From Paraburkholderia xenovorans LB400 (GTDB lineage: Bacteria; Pseudomonadota; Gammaproteobacteria; Burkholderiales; Burkholderiaceae), in contig NC_007952.1 in assembly GCF_000013645.1 (NCBI RefSeq), positions 2,108,001-2,172,000 of the forward strand: a stretch of 64,000 nt of DNA, given 5' to 3'. The notes under the pieces were generated by a model. The model did no database searches, had not been told where the DNA came from, and was given only the letters and a program-made list of their open reading frames with translations. Numbering within the stretch: the stretch's first letter is position 1; each line of letters starts with the position of its first letter. The position numbers and the translations under genes were made by a program. Below are positions 51,627 to 60,119 of the stretch, piece after piece.

Positions 51627-51961
51627 ATGAGCACTATCAGCATCATCGGCACAGGTGGCATGGCCGCCGGGGCCGGACACACCGTCGAGGTGATGAGTCG
51701 CGACCCCGCCAAGGCGCGCGCGCTCGCCGGGCAGGTCGGAGCCGGCGCGACGACAGGAACGCTCGGCGCCGCCCCGGCCGGGAACATTGTCATCCAGGCG
51801 GTTCCCTACTCCGCCATTCTCACGTGGTGAGGCGCTACGGCGAAGAGCTGGCGGGTTCTTGTGACATCACCAATCCCGTCGCCTCCGACCTCACGAGCTT
51901 TGTGAGCCCCCGCTCCGTCAAGCACACCAACTTCTCAATCGGCGTCGGCCTTCTTGGCTGA
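51627..51961 (+). pseudogene. NAD(P)-binding F420-reductase-like gene, decayed
   Basis: The start (STISIIGTGGMAAGAGHTVE) clearly matches the intact gene at 53176 (TISIIGSGGMAA...GYTVEV, DPAKARALA, GATTGTYGAAPAG). Compared with it, seven codons of the cofactor-loop helix are missing in frame, a stop (51828-51830) follows a frameshift near 51825, and the homology resumes in another frame (RRYGEELAGSCDITNPVASD, matching AEYGNALDGKVIIDITNPIS) and stops at 51961, leaving off about 100 C-terminal residues. GGAGA precedes the start. Non-functional, but its operator region is intact. Confidence 0.85.
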
Positions 51962-52013
51962 GTGCACCGCCACCACCACTTCTCGCATCACATCGCCTAC
52001 AAGGAGCAATAAC

Positions 52014-52979
52014 ATGCACGTTCTCGTCACTGGCGGGACCGGCCATATCGGTTCGTACATCATCCCCGAGCTCATCGCCGCCGGCCACGAGGTAACTGGC
52101 CTGGCCAGATCGGATAAATCCGCAGCGGCAGTGTCCGCGCTCGGGGCCAAGGTGCGTCGCGGGGATGTTTCCGACCTCGACGGGCTCAAGGCGGCAGCGG
52201 CGGAATCCGATGGCGTCATCCACGTCGCGCATAGGCAAGACCTGCTTCCCGTCGGCGGGATCGACGCCGTGGCCGCAGCGGAACTCCAGATCATGCTCGC
52301 GTACGGCGAGGCATTGGCCGGAACCGGAAAACCACTGGTCGTTTCGGGGAGCATTGGCTCGCCCACGAACCTGGGCTGGGCGGCGCCCGGGGCCCGCTTC
52401 CTGGACCGACCGGCGACCGAAGAGGACCCGGCCCTTCCCGGCGGCGATGCGTACAAGGGTTCCCTGCGGGTTCGTAACGTCGTGGAGCTCACCGTAGTCG
52501 GCCTTGCGGAGCGGGGCGTGCGGTCCTCGATCGTGCGGATTCCGACTATCGCGCACAGCACCACCGACAATGCCGGCTTCCTGCCGCTGCTGATCGGGCT
52601 CGCGAAGGAGAAGGGCACCGTCGCCTACCCCGGCGATGGCGCGAACGTGTGGCCGGCCGTGCACAGCCGCGACCTCGCCTCCTTGTTCCGCCTGGCGCTG
52701 GAGAAGGGTCCGGCTGGCAAAAGCTGGCACGGGATTGAGGGCGAGGGCGTCCAGTTCCGCGAAATCGCCGAGGCCATTGGCAGCCGTTTGGGCCTGCCGG
52801 CCGTGAGCATTCCCGCGGACGTACTGATGCTGCCGGGATACTTTGGATTCCTCGCGAATCTGGTCACGCTGGACCTCCCGGCGTCCAACCTCATAACCCG
52901 CCAGGCCCTCGGCTGGGAACCCGCCCAGCCCAGGCTGCTCGCCGATCTGGACAACGGCCATTACTTCCCTGCCGGCTGA
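52014..52979 (+). CDS. NAD(P)-dependent epimerase/dehydratase-family (atypical SDR) protein
   Basis: A 321-residue extended/atypical SDR. The cofactor loop VTGGTGHIGSYI is at about residues 5-16; further blocks are GEALAGTGKPLVVSGSIGSP, RNVVELTVVGLAERGVRSSI and AVHSRDLASLFRLALEKGPA. It resembles the 3-beta-HSD/NAD-dependent epimerase-like proteins that often sit next to HxlR regulators. Start at 52014 has AAGGAG 7 bp upstream. It follows the decayed reductase by 52 bp and may have been the second gene of the HxlR-1 unit. Confidence 0.9.
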   Translation: MHVLVTGGTGHIGSYIIPELIAAGHEVTGLARSDKSAAAVSALGAKVRRGDVSDLDGLKAAAAESDGVIHVAHRQDLLPVGGIDAVAAAELQIMLAYGEALAGTGKPLVVSGSIGSPTNLGWAAPGARFLDRPATEEDPALPGGDAYKGSLRVRNVVELTVVGLAERGVRSSIVRIPTIAHSTTDNAGFLPLLIGLAKEKGTVAYPGDGANVWPAVHSRDLASLFRLALEKGPAGKSWHGIEGEGVQFREIAEAIGSRLGLPAVSIPADVLMLPGYFGFLANLVTLDLPASNLITRQALGWEPAQPRLLADLDNGHYFPAG

Positions 52980-53175
52980 GTCGAGCTGAGGCAGGGAGCC
53001 GGGTCGCAACAAACCCGGCGGACAGCGATGCCGTGATCCGTTCGGCCAACCACTCTGTCGACCCGGAGATGTCATGAGGGATGACGCACGCGGCTCGCCA
53101 CACACGAAATATTAGCCGGGGATGCCCCCGGTTAAAGACTACGAAGCAAGACCCCAACTCACGAGGAATCTGCAA

Positions 53176-53805
53176 ATGAACACTATCCGCACTATCAGCA
53201 TCATCGGCTCAGGAGGCATGGCCGCGGCGATCGGTGGCCGTGCCGCCAGGGCTGGGTACACCGTCGAGGTAATCAGCCGCGACCCGGCCAAGGCGCGGGC
53301 GCTGGCCGACCAGCTCGCAGCCGGAGCGACGACAGGGACGTACGGCGCCGCGCCAGCGGGCGACATCGTCATCCTCGCCGTGCCGTACACCGGTGCGGCG
53401 GCGGTGGTGGCCGAGTACGGGAACGCGCTCGACGGCAAGGTGATCATCGACATCACCAACCCGATCTCTGCCGACGCCACGGGCCTCGTCACCCCCGCCG
53501 GCAGTTCTGCCGCGCAGGAGATCGCCAGGGGCGCCCCCGCCGGCGCGCATGTCGTGAAGGCGTTCAACACCCTCTTCGGACCCGTACTTGCGCGGGGTGG
53601 ACGCCTCGACGCGTTCATCGCAGCCGACGATCCGCAGGCCAAGGCGCGCGTCTCGACCTTCATCGAGAGTCTCGGGCTGCGTCCGTTCGATGTCGGCGGC
53701 CTGCATATGGCCCAGACGCTCGAGTCGCTCGGGCTGATGCTCATCGGCCTGGCCAAAAACGGCGCCGGCACCTTCGACATCGCCTTGAACGTCGATGTCG
53801 GCTGA
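53176..53805 (+). CDS. NADPH-dependent F420 reductase-family protein 1
   Basis: A 209-residue Rossmann-fold protein of the NADP/F420-dependent oxidoreductase family: TISIIGSGGMAAAIGGRAAR binds NADP, followed by ILAVPYTGAAAVVAEYGNAL and DITNPISADATGLVTPAGSS and VKAFNTLFGPVLARGG. In proteobacteria, which lack F420, these enzymes are usually annotated NAD(P)-binding; the reaction is unknown. It is the intact relative of the decayed gene at 51627. GAGGAA lies 6 bp before the start. Confidence 0.88.
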   Translation: MNTIRTISIIGSGGMAAAIGGRAARAGYTVEVISRDPAKARALADQLAAGATTGTYGAAPAGDIVILAVPYTGAAAVVAEYGNALDGKVIIDITNPISADATGLVTPAGSSAAQEIARGAPAGAHVVKAFNTLFGPVLARGGRLDAFIAADDPQAKARVSTFIESLGLRPFDVGGLHMAQTLESLGLMLIGLAKNGAGTFDIALNVDVG

Positions 53806-53907
53806 ATCACCGACACCTCGTCCTCACCGGCGGGTCCACAACACCACTGGGAACGACACGTCTGTCACGTCGTTCTCATCAACCAACCCGGCTTTTCGGC
53901 CGTCCCG

Positions 53908-54300
53908 CTAAAGCGAACGGTCGCGCTCGGCGAGCACACTCACCATTTCGGCCATGTTCTCGGTTCCCCAGGTGCACAGCGGGACAATCCTGTCGGCCAG
54001 ACTGCGGCCAAGCGGGGTCAGCGCGTAGTCCACACGCGGCGGCACCTCTTTGTAGTCGGTCCGCGCCAGCACGCGATCGGCCTCCAGCTCCTTCAATTGC
54101 TGGATCAGCACCTTGGCGCTGACGCCGTGGACATTGCGCTTGAGTTCGCCGTAGCGCTTCGGGCCGTCGAGCAGGAAGTACAGGATCAGCGGTTTCCACT
54201 TGCCCGAGATGATGCTGAGTGTGGCGGCGAGCCCGTAGGAGTAGCGGCCACCGCAATTCTGAGAACAGTCGGTCATTTTCACAGTTACCAAAAGGTGCAT
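53908..54300 (-). CDS. HxlR-family transcriptional regulator 2
   Basis: A 130-residue HxlR protein with the conserved core GGRYSYGLAATLSIISGKWK PLIL, then KRYGELKRNVHGVSAKVLIQ and YKEVPPRVDYALTPLGRSLA. Cysteines at the N-terminus (MTDCSQNCGG) fit a redox- or electrophile-sensing role. The start at 54300 is preferred over an internal Met (54276) because GAGG lies 6 bp upstream. Divergent from the SDR gene at 54387, with paired repeats overlapping the start. Confidence 0.9.
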   Translation of the reverse strand: MHLLVTVKMTDCSQNCGGRYSYGLAATLSIISGKWKPLILYFLLDGPKRYGELKRNVHGVSAKVLIQQLKELEADRVLARTDYKEVPPRVDYALTPLGRSLADRIVPLCTWGTENMAEMVSVLAERDRSL

Positions 54301-54341
54301 ACTTGTCCTCAGGTTATCAGAACCGCATACTGGTCTCAAGT
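54297..54341. promoter_or_regulatory. Repeated HxlR-2 operator-like elements
   Basis: A direct repeat of GCATACTTGTCCTCAGG (54297-54313) and GCATACTGGTCTCAAG (54325-54340). Each is also an imperfect inverted repeat of ACTTG/CAAGT with 3-4 bases between arms. They lie in the 86-bp HxlR-2/SDR divergent region. Half-sites match those before HxlR-1. Confidence 0.5.
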
Positions 54342-54386
54342 AAGCAGTTCCCTGCTTCCGTACTACTTCAAGGAAGGATGCACGAC

Positions 54387-55121
54387 ATGACCAGACTGAA
54401 TGGAAAGACCGCTGTGATCACAGGTGGCGCTACCGGCATCGGCCGCGCCGCGGCCAGGCGCTTCATCGAGGAGGGCGCCTTCGTCTTCATCTACGGCCGC
54501 CGACAGGAAGCGCTCGATGCCGCTGTGGCCGAGCTCGGCCCCAATGCCCGCGCAGTGAAGGGCTCGGTCTCGGATGAGGCCGACCTCGACCGACTCTACG
54601 CGGCGGTGAAAGCCGAACGCGGAACCCTCGACATCGTCTTCGCCAATGCGGGGGCGGGAAGCCCGCTTGCGCTCGGCAAGATCACCGCCCAGCACATTGA
54701 CGAAACCTTCGACACCAATGTGAAGGGTACGATTTTCACGGTCCAGAAGGCGCTGCCGCTAATGGGCCAGGGCGGTTCGATAATCCTGACCGGATCGAGC
54801 GCCGGCACCACGGGCGCCCCGGGAATGAGCGCCTACAGCGCGAGCAAGGCGGCAGTGCGCAACCTCGCGCGGACCTGGGCCGAGGACCTGAAGGGCACCG
54901 GCATCCGGGTGAACGTGTTGTCGCCCGGGGCGACGGCGACCGAACTCGCGAAGGCAGCGCTCGGCGAAGAAGGCCAGAAGGTCTACGCGGCTATGACTCC
55001 GCTCCAGCGCATGGCCGATCCGTCGGAGATCGGGGCCGTGGCCGCCTTTCTCGCGTCGTCGGACAGCAGCTTCATGACCGCCAGCGAGGTCGCCGTCGAC
55101 GGTGGCCTGGCGCAACTCTGA
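54387..55121 (+). CDS. Classical short-chain dehydrogenase/reductase (FabG-like)
   Basis: A 244-residue classical SDR. The cofactor motif TGGATGIG is at residues 12-19, NAGAG at 87-91, and the catalytic set Ser138, Tyr150-x3-Lys154 (YSASK) is intact; the C-terminal VAVDGGL block is present. Start at 54387 has GGAAGGA 8 bp upstream; a nearer Met at 54378 has no space for a ribosome-binding site. Divergent from HxlR-2, its likely repressor; followed by another NADP-binding protein. Substrate unknown. Confidence 0.92.
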   Translation: MTRLNGKTAVITGGATGIGRAAARRFIEEGAFVFIYGRRQEALDAAVAELGPNARAVKGSVSDEADLDRLYAAVKAERGTLDIVFANAGAGSPLALGKITAQHIDETFDTNVKGTIFTVQKALPLMGQGGSIILTGSSAGTTGAPGMSAYSASKAAVRNLARTWAEDLKGTGIRVNVLSPGATATELAKAALGEEGQKVYAAMTPLQRMADPSEIGAVAAFLASSDSSFMTASEVAVDGGLAQL

Positions 55122-55133
55122 CGCTACGCCCTG

Positions 55134-55163
55134 CGGCGCTCCATTCGATTATCCGGAGCGCCG
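55134..55163 (+). terminator. Intercistronic hairpin after the SDR gene
   Basis: A 9-bp perfect GC-rich stem (CGGCGCTCC with GGAGCGCCG) and 12-base loop in the 70-bp gap between the SDR and next gene. No U-run; may be an attenuating or stabilising hairpin. Confidence 0.3.
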
Positions 55164-55191
55164 TAAGGCTCGGCAAACTGAAGGAAAATAT

Positions 55192-55791
55192 ATGAGCTAC
55201 GCAATTATCGGCTTCGGCAAGATCGGCCAGGCGCTGGCCAGGGCGTTTGCCCGAAGCGGCATCGAAGTGTCCGTTGCAACCACTCGCGAACCTGAAAGCT
55301 TTGCATCCGCCGCGGCTGCGATCGGACCCACGATCATTCCCAAAAAACTGGCGGAAGCAGTCAAGGCGGACGTCGTCTTTCTGGCTGTCCGTTTCGAGTC
55401 GCATCAGGATGTCGCGAAGGCGCTGTCCACCTGGCAGGGGAAAACTATCGTCGATGTGACCAACGCCTACGGCGTGCCTCCTGAAGAACTGGGAGGACAA
55501 GCTTCTTCCAGGGTCGTCGCGCAGGCCTTCACGGGTGCAAGACTGGTTAAAGGCTTCAATCATCTGGCCGCTGCCGTTCTCGACCAGGATCCGGCCGTAC
55601 ATGGTGGCAGAAGAGTCGTGTTCCTGGCGAGCGACGATGACGGCGCCGCAGCGGAGATTGGTGCGCTTGCGGAAAATCTCGGTTTCTCGCCGATCAAACT
55701 TGGCGGGCTCTCGGAAGGTGGACTGCTTGTGCAGGCGCGCGGAAATAGCTGGGGTCAACTGATCTTTAAGGACCTGGTCAAGTTCGACTGA
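55192..55791 (+). CDS. NADPH-dependent F420 reductase-family protein 2
   Basis: A 199-residue Rossmann protein with YAIIGFGKIGQALARAFARS at the start and FLAVRFESHQDVAKALSTWQ, DVTNAYGVPPEELGGQASSR and GARLVKGFNHLAAAVLDQDP further on. Related to the protein at 53176 but not a close copy. AAGGA lies upstream. It lies downstream of the SDR in the same direction, so it likely belongs to the HxlR-2 unit. Reaction unknown. Confidence 0.85.
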   Translation: MSYAIIGFGKIGQALARAFARSGIEVSVATTREPESFASAAAAIGPTIIPKKLAEAVKADVVFLAVRFESHQDVAKALSTWQGKTIVDVTNAYGVPPEELGGQASSRVVAQAFTGARLVKGFNHLAAAVLDQDPAVHGGRRVVFLASDDDGAAAEIGALAENLGFSPIKLGGLSEGGLLVQARGNSWGQLIFKDLVKFD

Positions 55792-55931
55792 TGAGTCGTG
55801 ATCGCAAATTTTTGATGCGATCCTGCCCCGCGGGCGCGGTCCTTCCCTTCCTTGCTCCAGTCGCGGATTTATTTCGATCGTATCCGACCAGGTCGGACAC
55901 AATCTGACGCAACAGAAATGGAGAGTTTTCG

Positions 55932-56327
55932 ATGAGCACGCAAGAGAATGTCCAGATTGTGAAGGATTTTTTTGCAGCAATGGGCCGCGGCGATAAGAAA
56001 GGACTGCTTGCGGTTTCTGCCGAGGATATCGAGTGGATCATTCCGGGCGAATGGCCGCTGGCCGGCACGCACCGTGGGCATGCGGCATTGGCGGCTTTGC
56101 TTCAGAAGGCTTCCGAAATGGTGGAAATTTCATACCCGGAGCCCCCGGAATTCGTAGCACAGGGAGAGCGGGTTCTGGTCGTCGGCTTCGCCACGGGCAG
56201 AGTCAAATCCACGAACAGGACGTTCGAGGACGATTGGGTCTTCGCCATTACCGTTCGAAAGAGCAAAGTGACCAGCATCCGGGAGTACATCGACACGCTT
56301 GCACTGGCGCGGGCCTACGAACTTTGA
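55932..56327 (+). CDS. SnoaL/NTF2-like ketosteroid-isomerase-fold protein
   Basis: A 131-residue NTF2-fold protein of the SnoaL-like group: NVQIVKDFFAAMGRGDKKGL at the start, IEWIIPGEWPLAGTHRGHAA and TFEDDWVFAITVRKSKVTSI. This fold is used for isomerases, hydratases and cyclases, or as non-catalytic partner. GGAGAG lies upstream. Last gene of the HxlR/oxidoreductase block, 140 bp after the F420-like gene. Function unknown. Confidence 0.88.
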   Translation: MSTQENVQIVKDFFAAMGRGDKKGLLAVSAEDIEWIIPGEWPLAGTHRGHAALAALLQKASEMVEISYPEPPEFVAQGERVLVVGFATGRVKSTNRTFEDDWVFAITVRKSKVTSIREYIDTLALARAYEL

Positions 56328-56886
56328 GACTGAAGCCAGCGATGAATCTAGCAACAATAGTCAATCAGTTAGTCAAACTGAGTATGTGGAAGTCGCAGGC
56401 AGGCACCTTTCGATAGCGGCAATTGTGACACGTCGGACGCGTGTTCCATCCGGTACTCCAACCCAATAGCGGATTGCCAGTTGCCCCGAGCGCGTTGGCC
56501 GTCCGGCACGACGTTCATCGTTGGCGAACAGGATAATGGTGTATGGGGTACCCGTTGACCCTCCCCGACTGCTGCCTCGTGATAACAAGCTGTCCAAGCT
56601 GCTTCCTGGGCAAAGGGATTCGAAGATATGGTGCCCGCTTCGACAACTGACTGCCAAGTTGTATAGCTTGCGCCGCCGCGGGCACTACAAACCAATCACT
56701 CCCCAAAAATTGTGCGTCGCACGAAGAAAATTCGTGTTGGCGCAGACTTTTGTTGTCTCTGAACGGCCCTCTTCCACTTCCCGCAGACTTCGTTGTCCAC
56801 CGGTTTCCGCAAAAAAGTAGTTTGACAAAATATCTTTAGATATATATCTTACGACACATCTTAAGACACAAACGGGAGTACCCAAG
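56328..56886. other. Intergenic region between the oxidoreductase block and the PadR unit
   Basis: 559 bp, more AT-rich than its surroundings. No gene with a convincing start and ribosome-binding site was found; two short open frames on the minus strand (to 56369) look non-coding. The right end holds the PadR promoter and repeats (56822-56870). Confidence 0.5.
56822..56870 (+). promoter_or_regulatory. PadR promoter with palindromes and 12-bp tandem repeat
   Basis: A consensus -35 TTGACA (56822-56827) and a -10 TATCTT (56845-56850) are 17 bp apart. The spacer carries ATATCT-TT-AGATAT (56830-56843), overlapping a second palindrome AGATATATATCT (56838-56849). Right after come two 12-bp repeats, TCTTACGACACA (56847-56858) and TCTTAAGACACA (56859-56870), one base different. 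Candidate autoregulatory sites of the PadR protein. Confidence 0.7.
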
Positions 56887-57765
56887 ATGCGTCACCATCA
56901 CCGTTTTTCCCGTCCGCACGTGGCGGACGACAATTTCTCCCTCGGCCACGAACCCACATCGCTGCATGCGCTATGGCATGCATTCGCACGCCATCACGAG
57001 TATCGCGACCATCGCGGCAATCACCACAATCGCGGCGAACGTGACGGGCGCGGCGACGCGCGCGGCCAGGGCGACCACGGCGGCCACGGCTACGGCCGCT
57101 TCCCGCTGCACGCGCTGTGGCACGCCATTGGCCGCCATCACGAGCATCGCGGCGGTGGTCGCGGCGGACGCTTCGGCGGCGGCCCCGGTGGCTTCGGCGG
57201 CGACGGCGACGGTTTTCCGCGCGGCCGCAAATTCAGTTCCGACGACCTGCAACTGCTGCTCCTGTCCATGATCGGCACGCAGCCGAGCCACGGCTACGAG
57301 CTGATCAAGGCCCTGGAAACGCGCTCGAACGGCTTCTACAGCCCGAGCCCCGGCATGGTCTACCCGGCGCTCACGTATCTGGAAGAACTCGGCTACGTGA
57401 CGGTGCAACTCGAAGGCAACCGTAAGCGCTACGAACTATCGCAAACGGGCCGCGACTATCTGGCCGCCAACCGCGAGCGCGTCGAATTGATGCTCGCCAG
57501 GCTGAGCCACATCGCCCGCAAGATGGATTCGGTGCGCCGCGCGTTTGCCGGCGAAGAGCCTGCCGACATCAGCGAGGGCGGCTGGCTGCCCGAGTTGAGT
57601 GAAGCGCGCCGCACGTTGAAGCATGCGCTGCTGCTGCGCGACAACGCACCAGCGGCCGAGCAGCGCCGCATCGCCGAAATCCTGATGCGCGCGGCCAAAG
57701 AAATTGAAAGCAAAGTCAAACCGGACAACGGCGAGAACGGCAACGGCGGCGAAGCGGCTGTTTGA
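56887..57765 (+). CDS. PadR-family regulator with His-rich N-terminus (YqjI-like)
   Basis: A 292-residue protein. Residues 1-112 are a His/Gly/Arg-rich extension with 19 His in the first 90, containing an internal repeat (LHALWHAFARHHEYR at 26-40, LHALWHAIGRHHEHR at 74-88) and a Gly-rich linker. Residues 115-200 are the PadR winged helix (LQLLLLSMIGTQPSHGYELI, YSPSPGMVYPALTYLEELGY), and 200-280 the dimerisation helices. E. coli YqjI has the same layout: a His-rich metal-binding arm on a PadR domain; it represses yqjH in response to nickel/iron. Here a YqjH-like gene follows 88 bp downstream. Metal specificity is inferred only. Confidence 0.9.
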   Translation: MRHHHRFSRPHVADDNFSLGHEPTSLHALWHAFARHHEYRDHRGNHHNRGERDGRGDARGQGDHGGHGYGRFPLHALWHAIGRHHEHRGGGRGGRFGGGPGGFGGDGDGFPRGRKFSSDDLQLLLLSMIGTQPSHGYELIKALETRSNGFYSPSPGMVYPALTYLEELGYVTVQLEGNRKRYELSQTGRDYLAANRERVELMLARLSHIARKMDSVRRAFAGEEPADISEGGWLPELSEARRTLKHALLLRDNAPAAEQRRIAEILMRAAKEIESKVKPDNGENGNGGEAAV

Positions 57766-57853
57766 GCGCAGGCCGCCGTTGCCACGCATGCGCCTGCACG
57801 CCGGCGCATGCGGCGCGTGAGCACGTCCATCGAACCAACAGGAGTGGCACCCT

Positions 57854-58681
57854 ATGCTGATGAAAGACAAACCAACCGATCTGGCAGTGCAGCGCGTACG
57901 GCATCCGCTGAAGTTCCGTCTGCTGCAGGTCAGGCAGGTGCGCGCGCTGACGCCGCATCTGATCCGCGTCACCTTCACGGGCGAAGACCTGCACGACTTC
58001 GTCTCCGCTTCGTTCGACGACCACATCAAGGTGTTCTTCCCCGAACCCGGCGCGGACAAACCGGTGCTGCCGGAAGCGGGCCCGGACGGCCCGGTGTTTC
58101 CCGCCGGCCAGCCGCGCCCGGTCGCGCGCGACTTCACGCCGCGCCGCTTCGATCGCGAAGCGCGCGAGCTCGACATCGAATTCGCCATGCACGAAGCAGG
58201 CCCCGCGGCGACATGGGCCGCGCAAGCCAAAGTGGGCCAGTACCTCGGTATCGGCGGCCCGCGCGGTTCGCTCGTGATACCCAAGGGTTTCGACTGGCAT
58301 CTGCTGATCGGCGACGACACCGCGCTGCCCGCCATCGCCCGCCGCCTGGAAGAATTGCCGGCCGGCACGCGCGTCGCGACGGTGATCGAAGTCGCCGAGC
58401 CGTCGGCGCGGATCGAATTCACGACGCAAGCCGAACTGCATCTCGTCTGGCGCTATCGCAACGACGGTGGGATGCGCGGCGAAGCCTTGCTGCAAGCAGT
58501 CCGCGATCTCTACCTGCCGGAAGACGGCGAAGGCTACGTGTGGGCCGCCGGCGAATCGGCGACCATGCGCGCGGTGCGCTATCACCTGTGTACGGAGCGC
58601 GGCGTCGACAAATCGCGCATTCGCGCGGCCAGCTACTGGAAACAGGGCGCCGAGGCGGTGCACGAATCGCTCGACGATTGA
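57854..58681 (+). CDS. Siderophore-interacting FAD-binding protein (ViuB/YqjH-like ferric reductase)
   Basis: A 275-residue flavoprotein of the siderophore-interacting family that reduces ferric chelates with NAD(P)H. The FAD-binding RDFTPRRFDREARELDIEFA (RxYT-like) is at about 98-117, the loop YLGIGGPRGSLVIP follows, and the C-terminal SIP domain has LIGDDTALPAIARRLEELPA and GEGYVWAAGESATMRAVRYH. AGGAG lies 9 bp before the start. It follows the His-rich PadR gene, as yqjH follows yqjI-type control in enterobacteria. Cytoplasmic. Confidence 0.93.
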   Translation: MLMKDKPTDLAVQRVRHPLKFRLLQVRQVRALTPHLIRVTFTGEDLHDFVSASFDDHIKVFFPEPGADKPVLPEAGPDGPVFPAGQPRPVARDFTPRRFDREARELDIEFAMHEAGPAATWAAQAKVGQYLGIGGPRGSLVIPKGFDWHLLIGDDTALPAIARRLEELPAGTRVATVIEVAEPSARIEFTTQAELHLVWRYRNDGGMRGEALLQAVRDLYLPEDGEGYVWAAGESATMRAVRYHLCTERGVDKSRIRAASYWKQGAEAVHESLDD

Positions 58682-58788
58682 GCGTGCGCCGTTGGCGGCA
58701 TCGCGCGCTACACCGGCGCATGGGATCATGCGGCGCCGGCCACGCGTGCCCCGTGCACCGTGCCGACAATCACAACAGGAATCGATCG

Positions 58789-60045
58789 ATGTACCCAATA
58801 AGCGCAAAGCACGAACGCCGCCTGCTGTGGCTGCTCGCGCTGACGCAGTTCACCCTCATCATGGACTTCATGGTGATGATGCCGCTCGGCCCGCAGATCA
58901 TGCATGCGTTCGCCATCACACCGGCGGCATTCGCCACGGCGGTGTCGGCGTACTCGTGGTGCTCGGGGCTGTCGGGACTCTTTGCGGCGACCTATATCGA
59001 CCGCTTCGACCGGCGCCGTCTGTTGCTGACCATGTATGCGCTGTTCGCGCTCTCGAACCTGGCGTGCGCGCTGGCGAGCAGCTTTGCGCTGCTGCTGGCC
59101 GCGCGTGCGTTCGCGGGCATCACGGGCGGCGTGTTGGGCTCGGTGATCATGGCGATCGTCGGCGATGTGATCCCCGTGCAACGCCGCGGCGCCGCCACCG
59201 GCACGATCATGACCGCCTTTTCCCTCGCGGCGATTGCGGGCGTGCCGGCCGGCGTGATGCTGGGTGCGCACTTCGGCTGGGCCGCGCCGTTCTTCCTGCT
59301 GGTGGCGCTCTCGCTGCTCGTGTGGTCGGCGGGCTGGCGGCTGGTGCCGTCGCTGACCGAACATTTGAGCCGCCATCAGCCGCCGCTCGCGGAAGTGCTG
59401 CCGGATTTGTGGCGGCTCCTCAGCAACCCGCGGCATCTGAATGCGTTTGCGCTGACCTTCATGATGATGGTCGCGCACATGGTGGTGATTCCGTTCATTT
59501 CGCCCGTGCTGGTCGCCAATCACGGCGTGGCGCCCGAGCAGCTATCCTGGCTCTATATGGCCGGCGGCGCGGCGACGTTCTTCACATCGCGCCGCGTGGG
59601 CGCGCTCGCGGACCGGTTCGGCACGCGGCGCGTGTTCCGGATCGCGGCCGTGCTCGCGTTTCTGCCCGTGCTGTTCGTCACGCATCTGCCGGATCTGCCG
59701 TTCTACGCGCTGGTGATGTTTTTTCCGTTCTTCATGGTCCTGATGTCGGCGCGCATGGTACCGATGCAGGCGTTGCTGACCACAGTCCCCGAGCCTGCCC
59801 GACGCGGCGCTTTTCTCAGCGCGAATAGTGCGCTGCAGGCGTTGGGCACGGGATGCGGCGCGTGGATCGGCGGCTTGATGCTCAGCACGTCGCCTGGTGG
59901 ACAGATTCTGGGGTATGGGACTGTCGGCTGGGTTTCGGTTGCTGTCGGGCTGGCCGGCGTGTTCTGGGTGTCCCGGGTACGCGGCGCGCAAGGCGGTGCG
60001 CCTGCGGCGGGCATGCTGCATGGCGAGGCGTTCGGCGAAAGTTGA
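58789..60045 (+). CDS. MFS transporter (DHA1-like)
   Basis: A 418-residue, about 12-helix major facilitator. Signatures are LALTQFTLIMDFMVMMPLG (helix 1), YIDRFDRRRLLLTMYAL (loop 2-3 GxxxDRxxRR type), ARAFAGITGGVLGSVIMA and RRGAATGTIMTAFSLAAI. It belongs to the DHA1/arabinose-efflux-like group. It starts 107 bp after the siderophore-interacting gene, with AGGA upstream, and may export a chelate or metal-stress product, but this is inference. Confidence 0.9.
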   Translation: MYPISAKHERRLLWLLALTQFTLIMDFMVMMPLGPQIMHAFAITPAAFATAVSAYSWCSGLSGLFAATYIDRFDRRRLLLTMYALFALSNLACALASSFALLLAARAFAGITGGVLGSVIMAIVGDVIPVQRRGAATGTIMTAFSLAAIAGVPAGVMLGAHFGWAAPFFLLVALSLLVWSAGWRLVPSLTEHLSRHQPPLAEVLPDLWRLLSNPRHLNAFALTFMMMVAHMVVIPFISPVLVANHGVAPEQLSWLYMAGGAATFFTSRRVGALADRFGTRRVFRIAAVLAFLPVLFVTHLPDLPFYALVMFFPFFMVLMSARMVPMQALLTTVPEPARRGAFLSANSALQALGTGCGAWIGGLMLSTSPGGQILGYGTVGWVSVAVGLAGVFWVSRVRGAQGGAPAAGMLHGEAFGES

Positions 60046-60119
60046 TTGCGTGTCGCGCGCGGCGCTGGCTTGCATGGCGGTGCCGTGCGGAGCGCGGATG
60101 CTTCACCACCTCCGCCTCA

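Noticed and set aside
56369-56695. Minus-strand open frame in the 56.3-56.9-kb gap as a small gene
   Set aside because: No ribosome-binding site or recognisable domain; mixed composition unlike neighbouring genes.
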